DNA from: Microbacterium yannicii
GTDB taxonomy: Bacteria; Actinomycetota; Actinomycetes; Actinomycetales; Microbacteriaceae
NCBI RefSeq assembly: GCF_024055635.1
Contig: NZ_JAMXMB010000037.1
Location: 1 to 64,000, forward strand
DNA: 64,000 nt
Direction of reading: 5' to 3'
Numbering within the stretch: the first letter of the stretch is position 1; every line of letters begins with the position of its first letter. Both the position numbers and the translations under genes were made by a program. The notes beneath the pieces are model-generated. The model saw nothing but the letters and a program-made list of their open reading frames with translations. It was not told the origin of the DNA and ran no database searches. Positions 42,648 through 52,044 of this stretch are shown one piece after another.

Positions 42648-44380
42648 ATGCGCTGCATCGACCGACAGACTCCGGCATCCGCAGTTCTTCAGCACCCTGA
42701 TGCGAGCAAGGCGATCGCCGCCATCGCGCCTGATCTGCTGGCATCGCCGATGCTCGCGCAACTCGGCGACTTCCCGTTCGGCTCGCTGCTGGGCTTGTCC
42801 TCGGCGAGGCGGATCCCCGTCGGGCGGAGGTGCTCGATGCCGTGTCGGTGTTCGAGGACCTCAGCCCGCTTCCGCCGCAGGACCCACCGATCACCACTTC
42901 GCTCGACTACGAAGGCGATGACGTCGCACCGGGCTCTGCGAGTGCGGAGATCCCGGATGCCGCAGCCTGCCGCGAACGGACCGATGTAATTCTGCGGGGC
43001 CCGTCGCACGGCAATCCGTTCGTCGACGTCGAGCTCACCGCGACGTTCACGCTCGGCGACACGACGATCCGCGTCGGCGGCTTCTACGACGGCGGCGGTG
43101 TGTACCGGCTGCGCTTCCTTCCCCCGACGACCGGCCGCTGGGCCTTCACGACGGCATCCACCGCGCGTTCGCTCGACGGCGTGCGGGGCGCCGTCGATGT
43201 CGGCGAGTCCGACGCGCCGGGACCGGTGCGGGTGGACGGGCGCGGCTTCGTGCGCAGCGACGGTACCCCGTTCGTTCCACTCGGCACCACGTCGTACGCC
43301 TGGACCCATCAGCCCGAGGAGTTGCAGCAGGAGACCCTCCGTTCGCTCGCCGGTGCGCCGTTCAACAAGCTGCGGATGGCGCTTTTCCCCAAGTCCTTCC
43401 TCTTCAATTCGACCGAGCCCGAGCGGTTCGTCTTCGAGCGCGACGCGGAGGGCGCGTGGGACACTACGCGTTTCGACGTGGAGTACTTCGCCCGGCTCGA
43501 GCGTCGCATCGACGATCTTGCCGCGTCGGGCATCGAGGCGGATGTGATCCTGTTCCACCCGTATGACCGGTGGGGGTTCGGCGCGCTCGGCGCGGCCGCC
43601 GACGACCGCTACGTCTCTTATGTGGTGCGTCGCCTGTCAGCGTTTCCGAATGTGTGGTGGTCGATGGCGAACGAATACGACCTCCTCACCTCCAAGCGCC
43701 GCGAGGATTGGGACCGGCTCGCCGGCCTGGTGGTCGCGAACGATCCGGTGCGGCATCCGCTGTCGATCCACAACTGGGTGGAGATCTTCGACTACTCGGC
43801 GGACTGGGCCACGCACGCGAGCATCCAAGGCGGCGGGCGCGAGATGGCGCAGTCGGTCGCGAAATGGCGAACGCGGTGGAACAAGCCGATCGTGGTCGAC
43901 GAATTCGGCTACGAGGGCGACATCGATCAGGGCTGGGGCAATCTGACGGCGGAGGAGGTCGTCCGACGCTTCTGGGAGGGGACTCTGCAGGGCGCCTTCC
44001 TGACGCACGGCGAGACGTTCTGGCGCGACGACGAGGTGATCTTCTGGGCGAAGGGCGGCACCCTGCGTGGCGAGAGCCTGCCGCGGCTCGCGTTCCTGCG
44101 CGAGCTCGTCGAGGGCGTTCCGGGCGGCCGGATCGAGCCTCTGCCCAGCGACTGGGACTTCGTGACAGGCGGACGAGACGGCTACGCGCTCACGTACTTC
44201 AGGGACGCCCGCCCGAGGTTCCGCACCGTTCGGGTGCCCCAGAACATGCGGGCCAAGATCGACATGATCGACACCTGGGCGATGACCGTCGAGGAGCTGC
44301 CCGGCATCCACGAAGGCGACGTGCGGGTGGATCTGCCCGCTCGTCCCTACATCGCGGTGCGGGTGCGCGCAGTCGACTGA
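42648..44380 (+). CDS. DUF5060/DUF4038/DUF5605-type glycosidase with apparent frameshift
   Basis: Putative GH-A clan glycosidase (DUF5605 family, related to GH140-like enzymes). The reading starting at ATG 42648, with GAGGA upstream, encodes MRCIDRQTPASAVLQ and a helical N-terminal domain ending SPMLAQLGDFPFGSLLGLSS. The rest, from ADPRRAEVLDAVSVFED to the stop at 44380, is in another frame. A single missing base near 42800-42808 separates them. The large part has a DUF5060-like beta domain, a barrel with WWSMANEYD (acid/base candidate) and IVVDEFGYEG (nucleophile candidate), and a C-terminal beta domain. Without the N-terminal part translation could begin at 42830. Confidence 0.75.
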
Positions 44381-44580
44381 GCGGTCACACGCCTTGCGCG
44401 GTGACGACGGCCTGCGCATCGGCCATGCCCGCCGAACGCACCGTGATGGTGATCCTGCCTTCGCCGGTCGGCCGCACGAACGCCAGTGCGCGCCCATCGA
44501 AGGTGGTGCAGCTGGTCGAATCGAAACGCGCCTCCGTCGCCGGCCGCGCCGAGCCGAGCGCGACGAGGTCGTCCGGGCCG
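44321..44580. repeat. 260-bp direct repeat, left copy
   Basis: Matches 49264-49523 in the same orientation without gaps; by hand count 38 of 260 positions differ, about 85% identity. It spans the last 20 codons of the DUF5605-type gene and a C-terminal piece of a GH2 gene. Confidence 0.85.
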
Positions 44581-44590
44581 CCGGCGCCCG
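44385..44590 (-). pseudogene. C-terminal remnant of a GH2 beta-galactosidase
   Basis: About 67 codons on the minus strand (GAGGPDDLVALGSARPATEARFD... RSAGMADAQAVVTAQGV, then TGA) match the end of the intact GH2 at 49328. Nothing upstream continues the GH2 reading, so this is a stub of a second GH2 gene, cut at about 44590 where the inserted segment begins. Confidence 0.82.
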
Positions 44591-44649
44591 ACTCCACACG
44601 CCTCGGTTTCAAGGGATGGAGGCGTTGATCCAAATGAGTGATCAGGAGT

Positions 44650-45642
44650 TCAAGATGGGGTAGCCGGCGGCGCTTGCGTGGTTCCTCCGGAAGCCTCGCA
44701 ATCGATGAGCAGCAGGCGACGCAGCTCTCCGTTGAACCACGCGGTGGCATCCCGCGCGCGGGATACCGTCTGCAAGGGATAGAAGCCGTGGGCGAGTCCG
44801 GGGAAGTTGCGATACACGGTAGGCGTGCCCGCGAGCGCGAGTGCGCGCGCGTATGCGGCGCCCTGGTCGCGGAGCGGATCGCAGTCGGCGGTGGCGATCA
44901 CCGCGGGGCACAGGTGGGACAGAGATTGTGCTGTGAGCGGGTTCAGACCGGGATCGCAAAGAAGCGGTGCTGCAGCGGCGTCGTCGATCGCGACACCGGT
45001 GTAGTGAGCGAAGAACCACTCGATGTCGCGGCGTGTGAGAAACGGGGCGGTGGCGTGTTCGCGCATTGAGCCGTCCCGAGCACTGAAGTCAACGTTCGGA
45101 TACATGAGTGCCTGCGCCGCCAGTCCCCAGCCCTCGGCGACGCCTCGCTGGGCCACTACGGCTGCCAGATTGCCACCCGCGCTATCGCCTGCAACTGCGA
45201 CGCTGGGTGTCTCCGCTCCTAGACGTGCCACATTGGCGATGATCCATTCGACCGCGGTTGCGGCGTCGTCACTCGCTGCCGGATAGCGATGTTCTGGGGC
45301 CCGGCGGTAATCGACGCTGATCACGACCGCGCCCACCTCGACACAGAGCAGTCGGGCAGACAGGTCATGTGTATCCAAGTCTCCGACCACGTAGCCGCCG
45401 CCATGGAAGTACGCTACGACCCCCACCGCGGCTGATTCGGGTCGATAGATGCGGGCGGGGATACCGCGGATCACGATGTCCCTGATATCCACTGGCTGCG
45501 GGGACCCGGCTGTGCTCTCCCGCGAGGTTGCGATGCAGCGGTACGCGGCGCGAGCGTCCTCGGGACTGCCCGCGGAAAAGCCGCGGAATCCGTTCGCGAT
45601 CAGAGCCGCCCACACCTGCGCGACTTGAGGATCTACCGTCAT
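44650..45642 (-). CDS. HSL-family alpha/beta-hydrolase (acetyl esterase type)
   Basis: Hormone-sensitive-lipase-type esterase of 330 residues. Oxyanion motif HGGG at 80-83, nucleophile Ser154 in GDSAGG, Asp in ADCDPLRD and His in GLAHGF. No signal peptide. It would cleave short acyl esters. The start ATG 45642 has no good ribosome site. First gene of the segment between the 260-bp repeats, 89 bp from the PucR gene on the same strand, so the two may be cotranscribed. Confidence 0.9.
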   Translation of the reverse strand: MTVDPQVAQVWAALIANGFRGFSAGSPEDARAAYRCIATSRESTAGSPQPVDIRDIVIRGIPARIYRPESAAVGVVAYFHGGGYVVGDLDTHDLSARLLCVEVGAVVISVDYRRAPEHRYPAASDDAATAVEWIIANVARLGAETPSVAVAGDSAGGNLAAVVAQRGVAEGWGLAAQALMYPNVDFSARDGSMREHATAPFLTRRDIEWFFAHYTGVAIDDAAAAPLLCDPGLNPLTAQSLSHLCPAVIATADCDPLRDQGAAYARALALAGTPTVYRNFPGLAHGFYPLQTVSRARDATAWFNGELRRLLLIDCEASGGTTQAPPATPS

Positions 45643-45731
45643 GTCGTTCAGTGTCGGCGATCAGGTCCGGTCGGAGAGCGCGTTACGCGCCTCGTCGACG
45701 ATGGGGGAGCAGTTTGCAGCGGTGATGAGCC

Positions 45732-46976
45732 TCACCGGTGTACGCCAGCACCGCCGCCAGGCAGCAGGGCCGGGTCCGTTCGCAACGCCAGAGCCGCCAG
45801 GTACACGGGCATCAACGACTCGAGGTCACCGAGATCCGATCCGCAAAGCTCGCGGATGCGACGCGCCCGCTTCACGACTGTGTTGCGGTGGCAGAACAGT
45901 CGCTCGGCCGCACTTCGGGCAGATCCCCCGCATTCGACGATCGCCAAGATCGTCTCCAAGAAGATATCCCGATCCCTCGGGCGTAGGTCCAGGATGCCGC
46001 CGAGCCGGCTGGTGATCAACAATCGCGAGACCTCGGGACTGCCAACCAGGAGCGACTCCAAGGCACGATCCCGTGCACGGGCTACGCCTGGCCGATCCGT
46101 TGGCAGCGTGCGCAGCGCAAGAGTTGCTTGGCGGTACGCGTCAGCAACGAGGTTGAGATCATCAAACTCTTCAGAGATGGCGACCGCAGCGTCCGGCAGG
46201 GAATTTCGAAGGATCTCGATGATCTCCTCCAGTCCTCCTGAAGTCTGCAGGTCGATGAGCCCGGTCAACCGTGTGCCCTGCGTCGTCCAGGCGGACTTCA
46301 CGCGTGCATCGGCCAGTCTTTCCTCAGGGTGTGGCATCGTGCCGCGTAGCGCGTCGAGAGCCACTGTCACCGCCACCACGTGGCGACCATGCACGGCCAG
46401 TCCAAGCGCCTCGGCAGAGTCGGCGATCCCTGTCGCACTCCTGGTCCGCCCGTCGATCAAAGCTGAGAGGACGGCCTCGCGGCGGTGCTGCCCGCGGCGC
46501 AGAATCCGAGCCTGTTCGTCGCGATAGCCGCGCGCAACCGCGGTCGATGTCGCATCCGTCAGTTCCCAGACCACGACCGCCTCTTCGAGCAGGCGTTGAC
46601 GCTCTCGGTGATCCCCATTCTGGTTCACTTCTCGCACCAAGGATTGCCAGAGCACCCTGCCGCCGATGCGAAAGCTGTACAACACCGATTCGAGCGGCAC
46701 CCTTTGCTGGGCTCGGCGGACCCCTGTGTCGTAGAAGCTGGGGGATAGCTCGTCGTTGGAAGCATCGTCTTCAGCCAGCAGTCGTGTCAGGACGTGCTCG
46801 AGGTTGCGGATGGAGTTCTCCAGCAGCATTGCTGGTGTGAGTGAACCATCGACGAGGTAGTCCGGCATGAGTTCCAGCACCATTGCGACGGTGTCCTCGC
46901 CCATGCGGACGAGTTCACGCTCTCGCAAGTGATTGACGTGCGCTCGAAGGTCTCCCCTCATCGCATGCCTGCTCAC
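45732..46976 (-). CDS. PucR-family transcriptional regulator
   Basis: Regulator of 414 residues. The C-terminal helix-turn-helix of the PucR/CdaR type is GGSARSAAERLFCHRNTVVKRARRIREL. The middle has a GGDEF-like sensor region typical of the family. It is divergent from the serine hydrolase gene at 47185 and upstream of the HSL esterase gene, so it probably controls this segment. PucR proteins often activate catabolic genes in response to the substrate. Its base composition appears a little less GC-rich than flanking genes, by eye only. Confidence 0.88.
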   Translation of the reverse strand: MSRHAMRGDLRAHVNHLRERELVRMGEDTVAMVLELMPDYLVDGSLTPAMLLENSIRNLEHVLTRLLAEDDASNDELSPSFYDTGVRRAQQRVPLESVLYSFRIGGRVLWQSLVREVNQNGDHRERQRLLEEAVVVWELTDATSTAVARGYRDEQARILRRGQHRREAVLSALIDGRTRSATGIADSAEALGLAVHGRHVVAVTVALDALRGTMPHPEERLADARVKSAWTTQGTRLTGLIDLQTSGGLEEIIEILRNSLPDAAVAISEEFDDLNLVADAYRQATLALRTLPTDRPGVARARDRALESLLVGSPEVSRLLITSRLGGILDLRPRDRDIFLETILAIVECGGSARSAAERLFCHRNTVVKRARRIRELCGSDLGDLESLMPVYLAALALRTDPALLPGGGAGVHR

Positions 46977-47184
46977 GGATTGATCTTAGGCGGGAGTGTG
47001 CAGAATGCTCCCTTCGCTCGGTAAGAGCGCGCCGCGGCGACCCCGATTCCGTCGTGCACGACCGATCTCTTGCAGCTGCGCTTGCCTCGGGGAGCGGCCC
47101 TCGTGAAGATCGGAGCGGTGGGCCGATCACAACGGCCACGGCCGGTGACAGAGCAGCTATCGCAGAGCACCCGAAGGCGGCATT

Positions 47185-48360
47185 ATGAATCCGACATTCA
47201 CCGACACCGACTCGACAGCCGCAGCGGGGGTGGCGGGTTACGCTGATCCGCGCTTCGAGCCTGTTCGCGCCCGCTTCACCGATTTTCTCAACACCGGCGA
47301 CGAAATCGGCGCGTCGATCGCTGTAGACATCGACGGCGAGATGGTGGTCGACCTGTGGGGCGGGCATCTCGACCGGACCCACCAGGATCCCTGGCGGGAG
47401 GACACCATCGTCAACGTCTGGTCGAGCACCAAGACGGTCAGCTCGCTTGCCATTCTGCTCTTGCACGAACGAGGTCTGCTGGATGTGTTCGCGCCGGTAG
47501 CCCGGTACTGGCCGGAGTTCGCCGAGAACGGCAAGGAACTCATCGAGGTCCGCCATGTTCTCGCGCACACTTCTGGGATCCCCGGTTGGGATCAGCCGGT
47601 GAGTATCGAGGACCTCTACGACACAGGGGAGGCGGCGCGGCGCCTCGCCGCACAGGCACCCTGGTGGGAACCCGGCACGGCTTCCGGCTACCACGTGCTG
47701 AGCCACGGCGCGCTGATAGGCGAACTCGTGCGCAGAGTCACAGGAATCTCCCTCACCGAGTTTGTGCGAACCGAACTTTCCGAGCCGCTGGACGCGGACT
47801 TTCAGATCGGAGTTCGGCAGCAGGACGATCCGCGTGTAGCGGAGATAATCCCGGCGCCTCCTTACGATTTCGAACTCGGCGATCCCGACATGTCCAGCAT
47901 CATGATGCGAGCGCTCACCGGGCCGGCGACGGACGCCGAAATGGCAAACACGCAGGCGTGGAGGCGCGCCGAGCTCGGTGCGGCCAATGGCCACGGGAAC
48001 GCACGCGCGCTGACCCGGATCATGTCTCCCATCGCCCGAGGAGGAACAGTCGCCGGACGCTCCTATCTGAGCGGCGAGACCATCGACCTCATCTTCCGTG
48101 AACAGGCCAATGGCATGGATCTCGTCTTGCCGCTACCTCTTCGCTTCGGGATCGGGTTCGCTCTGCCGCATCCGGAGTCGACCCCGTATCTGCCAACTGA
48201 CGGCGTCTGCTTCTGGGGAGGCAAAGGGGGATCGCTGGTTGTCATGGATGTCAAGCGGCGGACCACGATCTCGTACGTGATGAACGCACTCGACAATGAC
48301 ATCATCGGTTCTCCCCGCGCTGCGGCGTACCTCTCGGCAATCTACGAGGCTCTCGCGTGA
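47185..48360 (+). CDS. Serine hydrolase, beta-lactamase/esterase family
   Basis: Protein of 391 residues resembling class C beta-lactamases and EstB esterases. WSSTK carries Ser80 and Lys83, GYHVLSHG the Tyr-type motif, and WGGKGGS near the C-terminus the third motif. No signal peptide. Probably hydrolyses a carboxyl ester or lactone. GTGA overlap with the dehydrogenase gene that follows indicates a linked catabolic function. Confidence 0.85.
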   Translation: MNPTFTDTDSTAAAGVAGYADPRFEPVRARFTDFLNTGDEIGASIAVDIDGEMVVDLWGGHLDRTHQDPWREDTIVNVWSSTKTVSSLAILLLHERGLLDVFAPVARYWPEFAENGKELIEVRHVLAHTSGIPGWDQPVSIEDLYDTGEAARRLAAQAPWWEPGTASGYHVLSHGALIGELVRRVTGISLTEFVRTELSEPLDADFQIGVRQQDDPRVAEIIPAPPYDFELGDPDMSSIMMRALTGPATDAEMANTQAWRRAELGAANGHGNARALTRIMSPIARGGTVAGRSYLSGETIDLIFREQANGMDLVLPLPLRFGIGFALPHPESTPYLPTDGVCFWGGKGGSLVVMDVKRRTTISYVMNALDNDIIGSPRAAAYLSAIYEALA

Positions 48361-49241
48361 CTGTCGTCGGGGTCGTCGGGCTGGGCACGATGGGCCGTGC
48401 GTTGGCCGAGCTGTTCGCATCCCGCGGATGTGAAGTGCGCGGCTTCGACGTGCGTCAATACGAGGTGTCCTATGAAGAGCACACAGAGGTCGGCAGGGAG
48501 GGCGTTGCGATCACTTCGAGCATCGCCGAGTGTGTGGCAGAGGTGGACTTCGCGATAGAAGCGGTTGCCGAAGACATCGACGTGAAGCGAGCCGTACTGG
48601 CTGAAATCTCGGCCCACACCGCCGGCGTCGTCGCCTCCAACACTTCCACTTTCGTACCGAGTGTGCTCGCCGACGCAGTCTCAACGCCAGAGCGGTTCCT
48701 TGTTGCACACTTCTTCAACCCGCCCCACGTCGTCCCCTTGGTCGAGATTGTGCCTGGCCCCCGCACCGCACCCACGGCGACTGCGGGCATCGTGGACCTG
48801 CTCAACCGCATGGGCCGACACCCAGTCCTCCTAGCGTCAGAATGCCCGGGCTTCGTTGCGAACAGGCTTCAAGCGGCGATTCTTCGCGAGGCCCTGGCAC
48901 TGATAGAGGCCGGCATCGCTTCACCATCCACTGTCGATCAGATCGTCGTGAACGGCCTCGCACCGCGTTGGGCTGCCGCCGGTCCGATCGGTATCGCGGA
49001 CCTGGGCGGACTCGATATCTGGGAAAGAGTCTCCGTCGAACTCTTCCCGCTCTTGAGCGCCGCCAGCCAGCCAAGCCCGCTACTCACAGCATTGGTGGAA
49101 ACCGGCCACCTCGGCGCGAAGAGCGGCCGGGGCTTCTACGAGCATGTCGCCGAGATCGACGCACGCACATTCGACACCATGAAGCGTCACTTCGAACTCG
49201 GGGCACCTCGATCCGGCGAGGCGCTGAACGCGACGCAGTGA
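48357..49241 (+). CDS. 3-hydroxyacyl-CoA dehydrogenase-family protein
   Basis: NAD-dependent dehydrogenase of 294 residues. GVVGLGTMG binds NAD, then ASNTSTF and HFFNPPH with the catalytic His, and C-terminal GLDIWERV and GRGFYE. It oxidises a 3-hydroxyacyl-CoA or a 3-hydroxyacid. GTG 48357 overlaps the upstream stop. With the two hydrolases it may degrade an ester-linked hydroxyacid, but no CoA ligase is present. Ends 22 bp before the right copy of the direct repeat. Confidence 0.88.
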   Translation: MTVVGVVGLGTMGRALAELFASRGCEVRGFDVRQYEVSYEEHTEVGREGVAITSSIAECVAEVDFAIEAVAEDIDVKRAVLAEISAHTAGVVASNTSTFVPSVLADAVSTPERFLVAHFFNPPHVVPLVEIVPGPRTAPTATAGIVDLLNRMGRHPVLLASECPGFVANRLQAAILREALALIEAGIASPSTVDQIVVNGLAPRWAAAGPIGIADLGGLDIWERVSVELFPLLSAASQPSPLLTALVETGHLGAKSGRGFYEHVAEIDARTFDTMKRHFELGAPRSGEALNATQ

Positions 49242-49263
49242 GACGCGCCAGCTGATGGCGTTC

Positions 49264-49327
49264 GTGCGGGTGGATCTGCCTGCTCGTCCCTCCATCGCGG
49301 TGCGGGTGTGGGCAGCCGACCGAGCGG
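49264..49327 (+). pseudogene. C-terminal remnant of a DUF5605-type gene
   Basis: The plus strand reads VRVDLPARPSIAVRVWAAD, nearly the same as the last residues of the gene ending at 44380 (VRVDLPARPYIAVRVRAVD). The stop codon TGA has become CGA and no upstream frame continues, so it is a relic. Confidence 0.75.
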
Positions 49328-49523
49328 TCACACGCCTCGCGCAGTGACCACTGCCTGCGCATCTGTCATGCCGGTCGAGCGCACGGTGACGGTGATCCTG
49401 CCTTCGCCGGTCGGCCGCACGATCGCCAGCGCCCGGCCATCGAACGTGGTGCAGTGGGTCGAGTCGAAGCGCTCCGTCGTCGCCGGTCGTCCGGAGCCGA
49501 GGGCCGCGAGCTCGCCCGGGCCG
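49264..49523. repeat. 260-bp direct repeat, right copy
   Basis: Copy of 44321-44580 at an exact offset of 4943 bp. Its left part is a decayed end of a DUF5605-type gene, its right part the true 3' end of the GH2 gene. Confidence 0.85.
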
Positions 49524-51766
49524 TCCACCGACACGTGGACGACGGCATCCTCAATGCTGTTCAACGCCCCGCTCGCATCTTGGAATTCGATGCTGAGGTA
49601 GGCGAGGTCGCCGTCATCGGCACGGATGTCGGACCGGTCCGCAGTAACCACGAGGAGTCGGTCGGATGCCGTCACCAGTGATGTGCGCTCGCTCGGGATG
49701 CCGTCACGGTAGGCGATCGCGACGAGCGCGCCCGGTTCGTACGAGACATCGAAGCGGGCGCGGAACTCCGCCGCCGGCCCCGCAGCGGCCCGTCCGAGGG
49801 AACGGCCGTTCAACAGGAGCTCGACCTCATCCGCGTCGCTGTACACCTCGACCTCCGTGCGCGCCCCGTCCGGAAGATCCCAGGTCCAACTGGCCACAGC
49901 ATCGCTCCATGCCCATTGCATCTCGAGCCTCCGGCGGCCGTAGTGCTGTGGTCTCAGCACCGCGAGGTAAGGCTCGCGGCGCAGCCCGTAGACGATCTCG
50001 CGGTAGTAGGACTGGGGGCGCCGGTGGCCCGTGATGTCGAGATCACCGGCCCAGGCGGTGAGCCAGGGGAAGTCCGGGTCGCCGCCACCGCGAACCTCGG
50101 GGTCGTCGGTGTAGTCCGTGCGCCCGAGCCCGACCTCGCCGAGGTAGTCCCACCCCGTCCAGGTGAACCCGCCGATGACGTGATCGTTCGCCATCGTCTC
50201 GGCCCACGACTGCGCGGTGACGCGCGGGTTGGTCTCCGTGCCCAGCACCACTCGGTTCGGAAAGACCTGGGCATCCGCCGCGTAGCGCGTCTCCGCGTAG
50301 TTCAGCCCGGCGATGTCTGCCGCGGCGTGGGCTTCAGCGGTTCGCACGGTGACGACATCCGACACCGTGACTTCGTCGAAGAACTCCGTCATCTCGTTCA
50401 TGACGTCGTTGACGCCGCGGGCCGTCGCGTCCGCGAGGCGGTTCTTCAGGTCGTCGATGACCTCACCGGCCACAGCCCAGAAGCTGCTCACGGCGGTGGT
50501 GATGAAGCGGGTCTCATCGCTGCGGCGGATCCGCTCGGCGATGTCGCGCGCGAGCGAGCCTCCGAAACCGGACCCGTACTCGTGGATCTCATTGCCGATG
50601 CAGTACAGGATGACGCTGGGGTGGTTGAAGTCCTTCTTGATCATCGCGTCGACGTCGCGTTCCCACCACTCGGGGAAATCGAGTGTGTAGTCGTAGGGCT
50701 TGTTCATCTCGGTCCACGCATCGAACGTCTCGTCGAACACGAGGATGCCGAGCCGGTCGCACGCCTCGAGCATCGCTGGACTCGCGGGGCAGTGCGAGCT
50801 GCGGACGGCGTTGAAACCGGCCGCCTTCAGCAGTTCGATACGACGCTCCTCGGCCCGCCGGATGGTGGCGGCGCCCAGCGGGCCGTTGTCGTGATGGATG
50901 CACGCGCCGCGGAGCTTGATCGGCTCATCGTTGATCCGGAGTCCATGGCGCGGGTCGATACGGATCGTGCGGATGCCGAACGACGTGTTCACGTCCTGCG
51001 CGTCGTCGCTTTCTTCATCTCGCAGCCGCGCGCGGAAGTCGTAGAGGTGCGGATGATCGACGCCCCACCGCTGGGGCGCGTCGATATAGAGCCGACTGCG
51101 AATCGTCGTCGTCGCGTGCGGGCGGATGGTGACAGGTCCGCGGTCATGCGCCACGATCGACCCGGTGTCGTCGCGCACCTCGACCTCGAGCGACAGTCGG
51201 CGCGTCACCACGCTCTCGTTGCGCACCAGGATGGCGGATTCGACGACGGCACGCTCTTCGTCGACATCCGGCGTGGTGATGCGGATCTCGTCATCGACGA
51301 TGTGGGCCAGCGGCGTGACCACGAGATGGACGTCGCGGTAGATGCCGAGACCGGTGTACCACCGGGAGTCCTGGTTCGCTCGCGCCTCGACCCGCACAAC
51401 GTTCTCCTGCCCATAGCGGAGGTGGGCGTCGAGGGAGACTCGGAAGACGCTGTACCCGTACTTCCATTGGCCCGCGAACTCGTCGTTCACGTAGACCATG
51501 GCATCGCGGTACACGCCTTCGAATTCGATGGCCACGCGTCGCTCGCGCCACTCGACCGGAACGTCAAAGCGCTTTGCGTATTCGACCTCGCCGCCGGGAA
51601 AGAACGCCGACGAGGTGCCGCCGGAGACATCGGAAGACCGGGTGAGTCCGATCATGGCGTCGTGGGGGAGTGTGACCCTCTCAGAAGCGGCACCGCCCAT
51701 GAGGTCTACGAAGCCGCTCACCTTCCGACGGACCGACCAGTCGTTGTTGAACAGGTACTTGTTCAT
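49328..51766 (-). CDS. GH2 beta-galactosidase-type glycosidase
   Basis: Cytoplasmic GH2 enzyme of 812 residues: N-terminal sugar-binding domain (about 1-150), immunoglobulin-like domain (155-265), barrel (270-570) and two C-terminal beta domains (DUF4982-like, then an invasin/Big-like tail). Acid/base Glu393 is in GNEIHEYG and the nucleophile is Glu511 in GTETNP. It hydrolyses beta-galactosides or a related beta-linkage. ATG 51766 has GGAGCAGC upstream. Divergent from an MFS gene with TTGCGCAA between them. The 3' end lies in the 260-bp direct repeat. Confidence 0.9.
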   Translation of the reverse strand: MNKYLFNNDWSVRRKVSGFVDLMGGAASERVTLPHDAMIGLTRSSDVSGGTSSAFFPGGEVEYAKRFDVPVEWRERRVAIEFEGVYRDAMVYVNDEFAGQWKYGYSVFRVSLDAHLRYGQENVVRVEARANQDSRWYTGLGIYRDVHLVVTPLAHIVDDEIRITTPDVDEERAVVESAILVRNESVVTRRLSLEVEVRDDTGSIVAHDRGPVTIRPHATTTIRSRLYIDAPQRWGVDHPHLYDFRARLRDEESDDAQDVNTSFGIRTIRIDPRHGLRINDEPIKLRGACIHHDNGPLGAATIRRAEERRIELLKAAGFNAVRSSHCPASPAMLEACDRLGILVFDETFDAWTEMNKPYDYTLDFPEWWERDVDAMIKKDFNHPSVILYCIGNEIHEYGSGFGGSLARDIAERIRRSDETRFITTAVSSFWAVAGEVIDDLKNRLADATARGVNDVMNEMTEFFDEVTVSDVVTVRTAEAHAAADIAGLNYAETRYAADAQVFPNRVVLGTETNPRVTAQSWAETMANDHVIGGFTWTGWDYLGEVGLGRTDYTDDPEVRGGGDPDFPWLTAWAGDLDITGHRRPQSYYREIVYGLRREPYLAVLRPQHYGRRRLEMQWAWSDAVASWTWDLPDGARTEVEVYSDADEVELLLNGRSLGRAAAGPAAEFRARFDVSYEPGALVAIAYRDGIPSERTSLVTASDRLLVVTADRSDIRADDGDLAYLSIEFQDASGALNSIEDAVVHVSVDGPGELAALGSGRPATTERFDSTHCTTFDGRALAIVRPTGEGRITVTVRSTGMTDAQAVVTARGV

Positions 51767-51833
51767 GCTGCTCCGTTCGCGCGTCACGTGCGGGAGCGAC
51801 CGCTGCCGCACGCTACAACTGCCAGGATCGGCG

Positions 51834-51855
51834 GCAGACGCGGCCGTGCGTCTGC
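51834..51855. promoter_or_regulatory. Inverted repeat in the GH2-MFS intergenic region
   Basis: GCAGACGC-ggccgt-GCGTCTGC, a perfect 8-bp inverted repeat 68 bp upstream of the GH2 start. Candidate operator. No regulator gene is adjacent. Confidence 0.4.
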
Positions 51856-51916
51856 ATCGATCGTCACGTCCTGCCTACTGCGTGCCCGCCGGACCGGCAA
51901 CATCAGCGCCGCCAGG

Positions 51917-51924
51917 TTGCGCAA
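51917..51924. promoter_or_regulatory. TTGCGCAA palindrome, copy 4
   Basis: Fourth occurrence of the octamer, in the 278-bp gap between GH2 and the MFS-GH3 pair. No local LacI gene, so the distant regulator at 39959 is a candidate. Confidence 0.5.
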
Positions 51925-52044
51925 TAGTCGCCACGAGCACGGTGTGGTCGATCGTCACCTCGTAGGCTCGAGATCCCCACCGTTCGCGGCGTTGGTGCGC
52001 CTGGGACATCCGGCAGCGCGCAAGGGTCTGAGAAGGCATCAGCC

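Noticed and set aside
44594..49263. Transposon or insertion sequence
   Set aside because: No transposase and no terminal inverted repeats; the flanking direct repeats are pieces of glycosidase genes, not target-site duplications.
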